Source: an uncultured archaeon
Lineage (GTDB): Archaea > Thermoproteota > CALKCG01 > B24
DNA length: 14,565 nucleotides
Direction: 5' to 3'
Assembly (NCBI GenBank): GCA_938082915.1
Contig: CALKCG010000006.1
Span: 1 to 14,565 of the forward strand
Part shown: piece by piece, positions 1-7,661 of the stretch
How the letters are laid out: each line of letters opens with the position of its first letter
Numbering within the stretch: position 1 is the stretch's first letter
Program-made: the position numbers and the translations under genes
The notes under the pieces: generated by a model
What the model was told of the DNA's origin: nothing
The model's input: the letters and a program-made list of their open reading frames with translations, nothing else
The model's database searches: none

Positions 1-1
1 G

Positions 2-835
2 ATTGAAATATGTAGACGAATGGATGTTGAAAACGTTCAGTTTTCATTTGATCTTCTCGACCCTAGGACTTCTGAGCCAGCTTTATCGAACATGATCCGC
101 AGAATTAAAGACACATCGTCTAAGTATGGCGTTAAAATACATTCAACTTTTACTGGTTTAGCTGCATACTCGATGAATCTTCTAACGCATCCAGATGTTG
201 GTATGCGTGTTGATGCATTAGATTGGTATAGGATGGCTATAGAAATTACTTCACTTATGGGTGTAGATGCGACAGGTGGCCATATTGCAGCTCAAAGTTA
301 CAATGATTTTAGAAAGCTAGAACGTAGAAAGCTCATAGAGTCTATTTTAGTGGATTATGTTAAGTACCTATCGTTCTACGCTAAGACTATGGATCTCAAG
401 ATGCTTTTGTGGGAGCCTATGCCAGTTTTAAGAGAGCCACCTGCGACAATAGAAGATGCGAAACGTTTACTTGAAATGGTAAATGATGGAAAAGGAGTGC
501 CCGTTAAGCTTGCAATAGACCTTGGCCACCAGTGCACAATCAACGTGTCTGGCAAAGATGCAGATCCATACAGTTGGCTAAGGGAACTAGGTACATTCTC
601 ACCAGTTGTACACATGCAGCAGACTGATGGGAAAGGAGATAGACATTGGCCTTTCACGGAAAATTACAATAGAATCGGTATTATAGATCCTAAGAAAGTC
701 ATTGAAGCCATTGAAGATTCAGGTGCATTGGAAACCTATCTTATGCTTGAGTACATACCGGCTTTTGAAGAAGATGACGACAGGGTGCTTGAAAACCTTA
801 AAGAATCTATTAAATATCTTAAGGATTTCATTTAA
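2..835 (+). CDS. TIM-barrel sugar phosphate isomerase/epimerase, 5' end outside window
   Basis: The frame is open to the left edge (I-E-I-C-R-R before the Met at 20). That Met sits inside a typical strand-2 sequence (VQFSFDLLDP), so the gene begins upstream of the window; 277 residues are visible. Seen: the AP-endonuclease-2/xylose-isomerase-like TIM barrel pattern, with probable metal ligands in LLWEP (Glu), AIDLGHQ (Asp and His), the HMQQTDG segment and LMLEY (Glu). Known: this E-D-H-E arrangement occurs in the tagatose/psicose 3-epimerase superfamily, which interconverts ketoses or ketose phosphates in the cytoplasm. The segment STFTGLAAYS and the GGH that follows recall the tetrulose-phosphate epimerase branch, but that is inference. 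A T-rich tract 35 bases downstream probably ends the transcript. Substrate unknown. Confidence 0.8.
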   Translation: MEICRRMDVENVQFSFDLLDPRTSEPALSNMIRRIKDTSSKYGVKIHSTFTGLAAYSMNLLTHPDVGMRVDALDWYRMAIEITSLMGVDATGGHIAAQSYNDFRKLERRKLIESILVDYVKYLSFYAKTMDLKMLLWEPMPVLREPPATIEDAKRLLEMVNDGKGVPVKLAIDLGHQCTINVSGKDADPYSWLRELGTFSPVVHMQQTDGKGDRHWPFTENYNRIGIIDPKKVIEAIEDSGALETYLMLEYIPAFEEDDDRVLENLKESIKYLKDFI

Positions 836-870
836 AAAAAACTTATGACGATGCGTATTTGTCCTGAAGA

Positions 871-883
871 TTTTTTAATTTTT
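871..883 (+). terminator. T-rich archaeal terminator tract
   Basis: The run ttttttaattttt lies 36 bases after the stop of the isomerase gene and before the promoter of the next gene. Oligo-T tracts are the usual archaeal intrinsic termination signal. No strong hairpin is seen in front of it. Confidence 0.45.
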
Positions 884-922
884 CACTACTTAAATAATAT
901 TATTCTCAGTAATATCAAAAAG

Positions 923-931
923 TTTAAATAT
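923..931 (+). promoter_or_regulatory. Candidate TATA box for the PEPCK gene
   Basis: The sequence tttaaatat is preceded by an A-rich stretch (tcaaaaag) that could serve as BRE. A start of transcription about 25 bases downstream, near 955, would give a leader of about 140 nt. A second, weaker AT-rich candidate (cttataag) lies near 999-1006, so the leader length is uncertain. A perfect 12-nt palindrome (aataatattatt, 893-904) lies just upstream. Confidence 0.35.
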
Positions 932-946
932 TCCTTTTTGAGTTTA

Positions 947-1016
947 TGTCAGACTCAGGGTCATCCTGCTGAGGAAAACGACAGATAATACGCTTATCCT
1001 TATAAGTAAGCTAAGC
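947..1016 (+). promoter_or_regulatory. Possible structured 5' leader of the PEPCK gene
   Basis: Two inverted repeats lie between the candidate TATA box and the start codon. The first is CTCAG (954-958) with CTGAG (969-973), which can extend inward by two G-C pairs with a 2-nt bulge and outward by TGTC (947-950) with GACA (980-983). The second is GCTTA (992-996) with TAAGC (1007-1011), followed by a second TAAGC copy (1012-1016) that could pair instead. No known riboswitch or box C/D or H/ACA consensus was recognised. It may be only chance pairing. Confidence 0.22.
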
Positions 1017-1083
1017 TTTTCTCGTTTCCCTTCTATGATCGTTCAAAAGCTGACCTCAACATTCTTCAAAGACCTTGTCATGG

Positions 1084-1089
1084 GGTGAT
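1084..1089 (+). promoter_or_regulatory. Shine-Dalgarno site supporting a TTG start
   Basis: GGTGAT, within ggggtgatc, lies five bases before the TTG at 1095. This is an archaeal SD core complementary to the 16S 3' end. It favours TTG 1095 over the in-frame ATG at 1107. Confidence 0.6.
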
Positions 1090-1094
1090 CGAAA

Positions 1095-2876
1095 TTGCTC
1101 ATTAAAATGGAAGATATAACGATTGAAGGTTTTAAACAAACATTTAAAAAGATCCTCGAGCTTAAGGAGGCGGCAGGCATTAAAGCCATTCTAAATAATC
1201 CGCCCGATCTTTTTGAGCGAGCAAAACTATACGGGGTACAATTCAAAAATGGATCTTGGGGTTGGGCTTCAAATATTTGGCATAGATCTGCCGCGGGAAG
1301 CGTCGTAATAACAAATGATGAGGAATTAAAGTATGAGCATAAGTTTCTCATGATGAGGGTGCTTGAACATGTTTTAGCGCAAGGTCCTCTAATTCAAGTG
1401 GATTGCTACATTGGTTCAGAAAAATCACCAGTTAGAATGCACGCGAGGCTCTACTGCGATCCTCAGTTTCCAGATATAGCCTACAGATGGTCTCAGTTGA
1501 ATTTTCCGGCCCCTCCAGATGAAGAGCCAGATGTCATGGTTATAACGACTCCACATTATCTTGGAAATCCTAACGTACCAGGTTCTGATCAAATGCTTCG
1601 AGTACTCCGCTTTCCATTTCACAACTATACCATTATTACATGTAGCTCGTATCATGGAGAAGTGAAGAAAGGAGTATTATCACATTGGATCTACTACGTC
1701 TATAAGAGGGGCGGATGCGGTGAGCATGCTTCTCTGAAAGAGTTTACTGTTAAGAGGGTAGATGGCTCTTTGAAGAGAATTGTAATGTGTATTTGGGGGT
1801 TGAGTGGGACTGGAAAATCTACGCATAGCATGTACGTTTTCAATGAGCATAATAGGCGAATCTTCATAGAGAAGTTTGGAGTAGATCCAACAGAATATGT
1901 CTTCGACCAAGTAATAAAAAACGACGATATTGTAGCTATCTTTGAAGACCGTGTTTACGGGTCTGAAAGAGGTTCTTGGACTAAAACGGAAGATATTGAT
2001 GAAACTCAATTTCCAATATGGAAGGCTGCAAATTCTCCGAGAGCTTTACATGAGAATACTGAGTTTAATTCCAATGGAAACCCAAGTTTTGAAGGAAAGC
2101 TGTTCCAATATTATGGCCTTCCTAATAGAAACGCTAGAAGTGTCTTCTACTTGGAAGATACCGGATATTTCAATGGTGATATAGATTCTAGTGGTCCTCT
2201 AAACGTAGCAGTTTTCATAAGTCCGGGAAATCTTTATGATTATGCGTGGTGTCGAATAGAAGATACGGCTTTCGCCGCTAAAGTGTTGGCTGATGGAAGG
2301 ACCGTTGGCCACCCTGCTCAGTCTATATCTACCATTGGCAAGGAGATTTATGAGAGTAGGTACTGTCTACCCTTCACAATGGGTGTACCTAGTACTGCAC
2401 ACATAGTTAGGTTTTATGATATTTTGGAAAAACTAAAAAATAAGGGGCAGCCGGTAGAGGTTTACTTGATCAATACAACTGGTAAGATAGGTGCAGAATA
2501 TGAATGGGTTGAGGAAAAGCTTGGAGATAAAACGTACCTAATGCCTCGAACGAAGCTCGTAAAAGGTCCTGATGGTATTCCTAGACCTCTCGGCGGTACA
2601 TCGCCAACCATCGAAGAAACAGAGCTATTTCTACTTCAAGCAACTAGAGGAGCTGTTAAATATAAACCGCACCCCATCTGGGGTGAAAGAGTCCTTGTAC
2701 CAGTTTATGTTGAAGGGGTTTCACAGGAAAGGCTTAGAGAATTAGACCCGTTTACGTATCGTAGTATGGATGAAATGAGGGAACTTTTAAAAGCAATGAT
2801 TATTAAGAGTAAGTACTACTTGGATCAGCAGGCTCCAGGTTTGCCTGAGAAAATTTATAGTGCTATGGATTTTTGA
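1095..2876 (+). CDS. pckA: Phosphoenolpyruvate carboxykinase (ATP), divergent long form
   Basis: Known role: cytoplasmic ATP-PEPCK interconverts oxaloacetate plus ATP with PEP, CO2 and ADP, linking gluconeogenesis and C4 acids. Seen: the P-loop GLSGTGKS at residues 235-242; GEVKKG with Lys192 and GEHAS with His211, which keep the 19-residue spacing of the E. coli Mn-ligands Lys213 and His232; an acidic NDD at 276-278 that could replace the kinase-2 Asp269; GSWTKT in place of EGGCYAKT; ALHENT and NARSVF matching ALLENV and NTRVSY. The N-terminal segment QVDCYIGSE to YRW matches the family's D-x-F-x-G region. At 593 residues it exceeds the usual 520-540. One insertion lies between the P-loop and the kinase-2 region. 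The canonical RSPKDK motif is not obvious; WHRSAAGS at residues 62-69 may be its counterpart. The TTG start is chosen for its SD site. The gene ends 34 bases from the convergent channel gene. The fold is secure; substrate preference less so. Confidence 0.82.
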   Translation: MLIKMEDITIEGFKQTFKKILELKEAAGIKAILNNPPDLFERAKLYGVQFKNGSWGWASNIWHRSAAGSVVITNDEELKYEHKFLMMRVLEHVLAQGPLIQVDCYIGSEKSPVRMHARLYCDPQFPDIAYRWSQLNFPAPPDEEPDVMVITTPHYLGNPNVPGSDQMLRVLRFPFHNYTIITCSSYHGEVKKGVLSHWIYYVYKRGGCGEHASLKEFTVKRVDGSLKRIVMCIWGLSGTGKSTHSMYVFNEHNRRIFIEKFGVDPTEYVFDQVIKNDDIVAIFEDRVYGSERGSWTKTEDIDETQFPIWKAANSPRALHENTEFNSNGNPSFEGKLFQYYGLPNRNARSVFYLEDTGYFNGDIDSSGPLNVAVFISPGNLYDYAWCRIEDTAFAAKVLADGRTVGHPAQSISTIGKEIYESRYCLPFTMGVPSTAHIVRFYDILEKLKNKGQPVEVYLINTTGKIGAEYEWVEEKLGDKTYLMPRTKLVKGPDGIPRPLGGTSPTIEETELFLLQATRGAVKYKPHPIWGERVLVPVYVEGVSQERLRELDPFTYRSMDEMRELLKAMIIKSKYYLDQQAPGLPEKIYSAMDF

Positions 2877-2910
2877 CAGCCAGAAGCGTTTCCCACGTAT
2901 GTGGATACCA

Positions 2911-3552
2911 TCATCCGAAGTCGTCTTCCGTCTTAGGTCTTCTAACTTTTACAATTATCGCAGTAATTACACTACTGCTAGGTATCAGTATTTCATTGGA
3001 GCCGTCTTCAGATACTAGTATTGTGTGCATAATCCCTATGTCTTTAACTATGCCTCTTTGTCCAGCGACGGTTACTACATCTCCAGGTTTGAATGGTCTC
3101 AAGAGAGTGAGAAACATCCCCGCCACTGCTTGCCCAAGAACCGTTTGCGTAGCAAAACCAACAACCATACCTGTGAAAGAACCTACTGTTAATGCAGCAG
3201 CCGGGTTTATGTTGAAAACCGACGTTAATACTGCTAGTAGAGTAGCTATTCCCGCTATCCGCGTAATGGTTCTAAATAGTGTTGCTATAGCATGGTCAAG
3301 TCTCCCCCTTATGATCCAGTAAATTACATTCGACGTAGAATTTATTATAAGATATCCTAAGCCAAGGATTATTACAACGTTGACGTATACTTCGTACTCT
3401 AGAAATAATGGGAAAAATCTTCCAATTACAGTTTTAAATAGTAAGTTCGATGTTAACAGTAGAAAGGCGCATATAAACGTATACCAAATGGTTCTGGTTA
3501 CGCTTCTCCGAATTCTTGCCCGAATTTCTTCAACAGATATATTGGTGTCCAT
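2911..3552 (-). CDS. Small-conductance mechanosensitive channel (MscS family), short form
   Basis: Known role: membrane channels that open under tension and release solutes in hypo-osmotic shock. Seen: an N-terminal charged stretch, then about three hydrophobic segments (WYTFICAFLLLTSN; YVNVVIILGLGYLII; IAGIATLLAVLTSVF), then the pore helix rich in Gly and Ala (GSFTGMVVGFATQT, GQAVAGMF), then the beta domain starting RPFKPGDVV and ending near EILIPSSSVI. The protein stops about 16 residues later, so the C-terminal alpha/beta vestibule of E. coli MscS is absent; at 213 residues it is near the minimal size. The ATG at 3552 is preferred to the GTG at 3561 because AGGTGG overlaps that GTG and lies five bases before the ATG. 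Transcribed divergently from the decayed deacetylase. Confidence 0.86.
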   Translation of the reverse strand: MDTNISVEEIRARIRRSVTRTIWYTFICAFLLLTSNLLFKTVIGRFFPLFLEYEVYVNVVIILGLGYLIINSTSNVIYWIIRGRLDHAIATLFRTITRIAGIATLLAVLTSVFNINPAAALTVGSFTGMVVGFATQTVLGQAVAGMFLTLLRPFKPGDVVTVAGQRGIVKDIGIMHTILVSEDGSNEILIPSSSVITAIIVKVRRPKTEDDFG

Positions 3553-3584
3553 TGCAACCACCTATTTCTAAGGTGAGTGATAAT

Positions 3585-3605
3585 ATTTATAATGGGCTTA
3601 TAAAT
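3585..3605. promoter_or_regulatory. Mirror-image divergent TATA boxes
   Basis: ATTTATA (3585-3591) and TATAAAT (3599-3605) form a perfect 7-bp inverted repeat with a 7-bp spacer. Read leftward, the first gives a start near 3562, ten bases before the mscS ATG at 3552. Read rightward, the second gives a start near 3628, about 18 bases before the deacetylase ATG at 3646. Both spacings fit archaeal TATA-to-start distances, so the two promoters look nearly superimposed. Confidence 0.6.
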
Positions 3606-3645
3606 CGTATGTCGGTCTTGATTGTGGGGAGAGGTTTTGAGTAAA

Positions 3646-5155
3646 ATGTTTGTCGTTTTCTGGTTTGACTGTGAAGATTTCATCGCTCCTGAAAGTGACG
3701 ATACTCTTAAAAGGCTTGTAGAAATACTCAGCGCAAACAATGTTAGAGGAGTTTTTAAACTAGTAGGTGAGAAGCTTAGAACCCTTGAGAAAAGGAGGGG
3801 ATTGGATGTCATAGAGGCTCTTAAACACCATGAAATAGGTTACCATACGGACTATCATTCAGTCCATCCAACAGTTGCCGAGTATCTTAAAGATGTGGGT
3901 TTGAAGAGGGAGCTTTAGAATTCTTAAACGTGAGAGAAGACGTTAAACGTGTTTTAAAAACAATACCCTCATACTATGGCCAACCTGGAGGAGCGTAGGC
4001 TCCACAGGTTTATTTAGCTTTAAAACTTCTTGGAATTCAAACATATCTAGACTTCACAGATTTTATAGATCTCTATGGAAGACTATTCTAGTACTGCGGT
4101 ATACTCAACACCTTTAATTTAACTGGTTTTAGAGGAGGTGTAATAGAGTTAAACTTTGAACCGACCTCCCAGGCTTTATAGATAAAGCTATTGGCGAATT
4201 TGATGAAATTTACCAACGAATATTAGATGGTGGCAAGTGAGGGATTGTGGGTGTCTTTAATCATCCATGTACCCTAGTAACTAAAGAATTCTGGGATACC
4301 GTAAACTTTTCCGGAGGATTGAATACTCCTATTGACCGACTTAAACCAGCTGAGTTAAAGCCTAGAGGTTGGATTGATGCAGGTTATGTGGATTTCAATA
4401 AATTTGTGGGGTATGTGAAATCGAAGCCATTTGTTGAAGTTATTACCGCCAGCGAACTGCATCATCTATTTAGAGACTATGCTTTAAATAGGTTTTTCAA
4501 TAAAAATGAAATAGCTTGTCTAGCGTCTGGTCTTACAAGCATATTGTTTAGAGAAATTAACAACACATATGTTTCAGCTTCTGAAATTTTCTGGTTGATA
4601 ACAGCAAGTCTTGCAGAACACAAAAAATGAATGGAATAATGCCGAGTAAAGTTAAGAATAACTATCCCCTTGGACTATATAGGCTCTTCAAGTCCAATTC
4701 TCTAGATATGGTTAAGCTTGAAGAGTTTCTCAAAGTCTCATACGATGTTAAGCTTTTCATAGAATCAAATAATAGAATTCCAGTTTTGAAATTAACAGCG
4801 CAAAAATAAGCCCAGTTGATTTCCTGCTTCCGAGGCAGAACTGTATATGGAATTATACAGAGGAGAAAAACCGAAGATGTTAGGCTAATTGGGGGAAGAT
4901 TTGAGCCAGATAGCTACGTGAGCATTGAAAGTGCTGAAATCCGCTGGAGGTGGGCAATCTTCCCAAAAGACTTCGAAGCCTGGAACCTCGTAGAACAGCT
5001 AAACTTCAAACATAGACCATTAAACTTGCTGCTCTCAACATATAGCTGATCCATACTATAGGTGGGAAAGACTATTTTACAAAATATGGATGCATTTAGG
5101 TGAGGTTTTCGGGTTCCATTATAACTTTGAATCAAGTATTCGCGGGGAAAACTGA
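3646..5155 (+). pseudogene. Decayed NodB-like polysaccharide deacetylase
   Basis: One protein of about 500 residues can be followed through all three frames. The N-terminus reads VVFWFDCEDFI, then GYHTDYHSVHP, matching the metal-binding Asp and H-x3-H motifs of polysaccharide deacetylases. Next come YYGQPGG and VFNHPC, then a C-terminal region with ISPVDFL, IRWRWAIFPKDFEA, LQT-stop-TIK and DPYYRWERLF. Lesions seen: loss of one T near 3900; TAG at 3996; TAG at 4089; a frameshift between 4155 and 4165; TGA at 4238; loss of one A in 4622-4627; loss of one A in 4802-4806; a gain of one A in 4866-4870; loss of one base near 4998; TAG at 5013; a TA duplication near 5041-5044. The three TAG codons fall where Trp would be expected. 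The intact family would deacetylate or remodel surface polysaccharide. The promoter, an SD-like GAGAGG and the end of the frame at 5155 are still visible, so decay appears fairly recent. No other ORF of a main gene is broken, which argues against general sequencing error. Confidence 0.82.
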
Positions 5156-5162
5156 AATATAA
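5156..5162 (+). promoter_or_regulatory. TATA box for the second TIM-barrel gene
   Basis: The sequence aatataa begins directly after the end of the pseudogene frame. A transcription start about 26 bases on falls near 5185, nine bases before the chosen ATG, giving a very short leader. Confidence 0.5.
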
Positions 5163-5193
5163 GAGTTGCACTATCTACGTTTTAGTGATACGT

Positions 5194-6036
5194 ATGAGAA
5201 TAGGTTTTTTAACAGGTGGACAGCTTGGAGACTTAACTCAAACTCTTAAGTGGGCTGAAGAGAATGGTTTTGGAGCCATCGAGGTTTCCTCAGAGCCAGG
5301 TAGCCCCTTAATAGACTCGACTAAGGTCAATAACGCCGACTATGTTGCTGAAGTAAAGAAGACGCTGAAAGAGTCAAATGTTATAGTATCTTGCTTAACG
5401 TGGTGTGTTAATCATATAGATTTAAACATTCAAGCTAGACAGACTAGAAATGAACATCTGAAGAAAATCATAGAAATGGCTAATAAACTGGAAATACCAG
5501 TAGTGGCTACTTGGGTTGGTATGGTACCGGGAGGTATTAGTGAAAACATTAAAGCCTTTACTGAAGTCTTTCCAGGCCTTATAGATCATGCTGAAAAACA
5601 CGACGTTAAGATTGCAATAGAGAACTGCATGGCGAATATTGCCTATAGACCGGACATATGGGATGAAATGTTTAAAATAGTTCAATCTAAGTATTTCGGG
5701 CTTGAATTCGACCCTTCGCATCTAGTCTTCCAATTCATAGACTACATAGCAGTATTAAAGAAGTTCGGTGGAAGAGTTTATCACACTCATTGTAAAGACA
5801 CAGAAGTGATAAAAAGTAGGCTGACATACGTAGGATATACGGGTGATGGATGGTGGAGGTTTAGGATACCTGGTTTAGGAGACATAGATTGGCGTCGCTT
5901 CATAGCGACTCTAATAGAGATAGGATACGACTACGTATTAAGCATAGAACACGAAGATCCATTCTTCAAAGGCGCTGAGGGGTTCCGAAAAGGGCTTTTA
6001 ATTGGTAAGAAAACCCTATCTCAGTACTTACCATAA
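5194..6036 (+). CDS. Sugar phosphate isomerase/epimerase, TIM barrel
   Basis: The protein has 280 residues, the usual length for single-domain members of the AP-endonuclease-2/xylose-isomerase-like family. It starts MRIGFLTGGQLG, a typical first strand. Probable metal ligands: Glu in AIENCM, Asp and His in FDPSHL, His in HTHCKDTE and Glu in SIEHEDP. DPSHLVFQ followed by an H-x-H-x-KD motif is common in IolE-like and hydroxypyruvate-isomerase-like relatives. The reaction is probably a keto-enol isomerisation, epimerisation or dehydration of a sugar or inositol derivative in the cytoplasm; the substrate cannot be read from sequence. An in-frame GTG lies at 5185, but GTGAT at 5185-5189 looks like the SD of the ATG at 5194. 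It is not evidently in an operon: the upstream gene is dead and the downstream gene is convergent, 12 bases away. Confidence 0.83.
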   Translation: MRIGFLTGGQLGDLTQTLKWAEENGFGAIEVSSEPGSPLIDSTKVNNADYVAEVKKTLKESNVIVSCLTWCVNHIDLNIQARQTRNEHLKKIIEMANKLEIPVVATWVGMVPGGISENIKAFTEVFPGLIDHAEKHDVKIAIENCMANIAYRPDIWDEMFKIVQSKYFGLEFDPSHLVFQFIDYIAVLKKFGGRVYHTHCKDTEVIKSRLTYVGYTGDGWWRFRIPGLGDIDWRRFIATLIEIGYDYVLSIEHEDPFFKGAEGFRKGLLIGKKTLSQYLP

Positions 6037-6048
6037 TTTTATAACTTT

Positions 6049-6888
6049 TTAAAGTAATGGTGTGCGAGTGATTTCCCAAACATCCTTAAATGAACCTACG
6101 TACGTGCCATCTAACAGGTAAATTTCAGAGTTTTTCATGTCTATACAACCAGTTCTAAGTATGGGGCTTATCGCTCCAATGGTCGTCTCCTTAAAGTCGT
6201 CTTCGTTTATAGCTCGTCCTCTCATGAAGTCGTTAAAGCTAGGCATTATTATCAATCTCTTAAAATGGAGCTCAAAATTGCTTGTTTTAATTCTCTTACT
6301 TAAATGCTGTTTTAAACGCTCAGGTTCTATACGAGCCTTAACCCAGACTCTTTTAAGAAATTTACTGTTAAACCTATCCCTAAAAGCTATGGCTGGATGT
6401 ATATGACCTATAACGAGAGTCTGACATTTGAAAAGTTCAGGTTTAGGCCAAGAGTGCCCATGGAAAAGACCTACCTCATCCCAGAGCGCTAATCCACCAG
6501 ACTCCACTATTTCAATATCTTCCGGTGTTAAGGTTTCCAAATCTCCATCATGATTCCCAGGAACTATAACAACCTTTTCAACTAAGTTCTTAGTAGTTTT
6601 AAGAAACTCGGGTACGTCCACCCACTCGGTTTTCTCAAACCTTACGATAGCATGTTTAACGTCACCTAAAAGTATAAGCATTTGAGGTTTAAACATCGTC
6701 AATAATTCTACTAGCTTTTTTAAAAGCCTCTTAGTCTGAGATGGAATATATATTCCATGGTCAGATAAAGAGCTTTCCCAGCCTATGTGAAGATCCGCCA
6801 CGGTTAAAACTGTGCAATCTTCACGTTGAATTAGAAGTACAGGTTCTGGGAAGAGGGGCTTCAGAGAGACAGCCGCGTAGTTCTTCAT
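6049..6888 (-). CDS. Archaeal SbcD-related metallophosphoesterase
   Basis: Seen in order: ADLHIG (D-x-H), LLGDVKH (GD), PGNHDG (GNHD), FHGHSWP and GHIHP, the complete calcineurin-like dinuclear metal signature. The 279-residue length and the motif spacing fit the archaeal single-domain phosphoesterases related to SbcD/Mre11 (the TIGR00024 type). The in vivo substrate of that group is not established; phosphodiesterase or nuclease activity is plausible. The GTG at 6897 is part of an SD (AGGTG) six bases before ATG 6888, which is taken as the start. It is the last gene of the minus-strand operon after aIF2-beta and DUF424, 14 bases downstream of the DUF424 stop. Its 3' end faces the TIM-barrel gene across an AT-rich gap of 12 bases. 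Confidence 0.87.
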   Translation of the reverse strand: MKNYAAVSLKPLFPEPVLLIQREDCTVLTVADLHIGWESSLSDHGIYIPSQTKRLLKKLVELLTMFKPQMLILLGDVKHAIVRFEKTEWVDVPEFLKTTKNLVEKVVIVPGNHDGDLETLTPEDIEIVESGGLALWDEVGLFHGHSWPKPELFKCQTLVIGHIHPAIAFRDRFNSKFLKRVWVKARIEPERLKQHLSKRIKTSNFELHFKRLIIMPSFNDFMRGRAINEDDFKETTIGAISPILRTGCIDMKNSEIYLLDGTYVGSFKDVWEITRTPLL

Positions 6889-6902
6889 AAGAGGCACCTA
6901 GA

Positions 6903-7202
6903 TTAAAGCTTAACTATTTGAGCATGAGGAATGCCAGCTATATTCATAACAGCCTCTGGATGTACAAGTCTCCCTTCCACAGCTCTATTCACAATTGTAA
7001 CACCTATCAAATTAGCAGCATCGGCATTTCGGATAAGGGCTATGGCTTCTTCTACACTCATTTTAAGTCCTTTAAAGAATTTTTCGTTAACGTCGAAGCA
7101 TATATCCTTCTCGTTTAGAATTTTCCCAAGAAGCTCTTCATCGCATACAGCTACAAGTACGTAACCTTGAAATCTATGAACTTTAACGTAGACACTACAC
7201 AA
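6903..7202 (-). CDS. DUF424 family protein
   Basis: This 99-residue protein begins with VYVKVHRF and contains VAVCDEELLGK, then NADAANLIG and a C-terminal GIPHAQIV, the recognisable pattern of the archaea-specific DUF424 family (usual size about 95-105). Its biochemical role is not known to me; its frequent place near translation genes suggests a link to translation, which is inference. An upstream GTG at 7250 would add 16 residues overlapping aIF2-beta. The TTG at 7202 is preferred because GAGGTGA lies exactly five bases before it and because the length then matches the family. Confidence 0.83.
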   Translation of the reverse strand: MCSVYVKVHRFQGYVLVAVCDEELLGKILNEKDICFDVNEKFFKGLKMSVEEAIALIRNADAANLIGVTIVNRAVEGRLVHPEAVMNIAGIPHAQIVKL

Positions 7203-7207
7203 GTATT

Positions 7208-7214
7208 TCACCTC
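7208..7214 (-). promoter_or_regulatory. Shine-Dalgarno site deciding the DUF424 TTG start
   Basis: GAGGTGA on the minus strand, with its last three bases (TGA) serving as the aIF2-beta stop codon. It is followed by aatac and TTG. The stop of one gene doubles as part of the ribosome site of the next, which implies translational coupling. Confidence 0.7.
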
Positions 7215-7621
7215 GATATCACTGGTGATGAAGCCCCACACGCGTCGCACTCTATATAAAGAAAGCGTCCGTGTTTCTTAAGATGTGTATCGGGTCTCAT
7301 GCAAACCTTACATAGTACAAAATTCTGTACGTATCTTTCTATAAGTTTGTTTAATGTAGATCTATCGAACTTTCCATGTATTTCAGCTATATCATCTTTC
7401 AAAGTACCAGCTGAACCTGCCTCCTTACAGAGGAATTTTAATAAATGCTCTGGACCCCTATTTATAACCGATGCAATTTCTCTAAAGTTTCGCACTAGAG
7501 TACGGTTTCCTACTACGATGACATCAACCGATGGAATTTTCAACCTCTCAGATTGAAGAGGTTTCTTAGGCAAGGATGATAAAGCTCTTTTAAGCATATC
7601 CTCGTAGCTTGCTGAGGTCAT
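7208..7621 (-). CDS. eif2b: Translation initiation factor aIF2, beta subunit
   Basis: Known role: beta subunit of the heterotrimeric aIF2, which with alpha and gamma brings initiator Met-tRNA to the ribosome. Seen: the N-terminus SYEDMLKRALSSLP, typical of the family; the core with NRTLVRNFREIA, HLLKFLCKE and GTLKDD; and a C-terminal zinc ribbon C-x2-C (CKVC) and C-x2-C (CDAC). The ATG at 7621 gives 137 residues, the normal length. An upstream ATG at 7681 adds 20 residues unlike the family, and the TATA box lies inside that extension, so it is rejected. First gene of the operon with DUF424 and the phosphoesterase. Confidence 0.95.
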   Translation of the reverse strand: MTSASYEDMLKRALSSLPKKPLQSERLKIPSVDVIVVGNRTLVRNFREIASVINRGPEHLLKFLCKEAGSAGTLKDDIAEIHGKFDRSTLNKLIERYVQNFVLCKVCMRPDTHLKKHGRFLYIECDACGASSPVISR

Positions 7622-7661
7622 GATGCCCAAGAAAAAATAGGTATCAACCACTACTTTAACC

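Noticed and set aside
947..990. Box C/D or H/ACA guide RNA in the PEPCK leader
   Set aside because: There is no good C box, the CTGA element is part of a hairpin arm, and the hairpin is too small for an H/ACA RNA.
2873..3322. 149-codon plus-strand frame after the PEPCK gene
   Set aside because: It lies antisense to the clear MscS gene, has repetitive low-complexity Thr/Val/Pro content and no family pattern.
3996..5015. TAG codons at Trp-like positions as pyrrolysine or recoded stops
   Set aside because: The same gene also has several frameshifts and a TGA, and TAG ends the intact DUF354 gene at 10105-10107, so recoding does not explain the locus.
4247..5049. Three separate small genes (127, 60 and 77 codons)
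   Set aside because: Restoring single bases in A-runs joins them into one deacetylase-like protein, so they are pieces of the pseudogene.
7203..7250. 16-residue N-terminal extension of DUF424 from GTG 7250
   Set aside because: It overlaps aIF2-beta, and a strong SD sits just before TTG 7202, which yields the family length.
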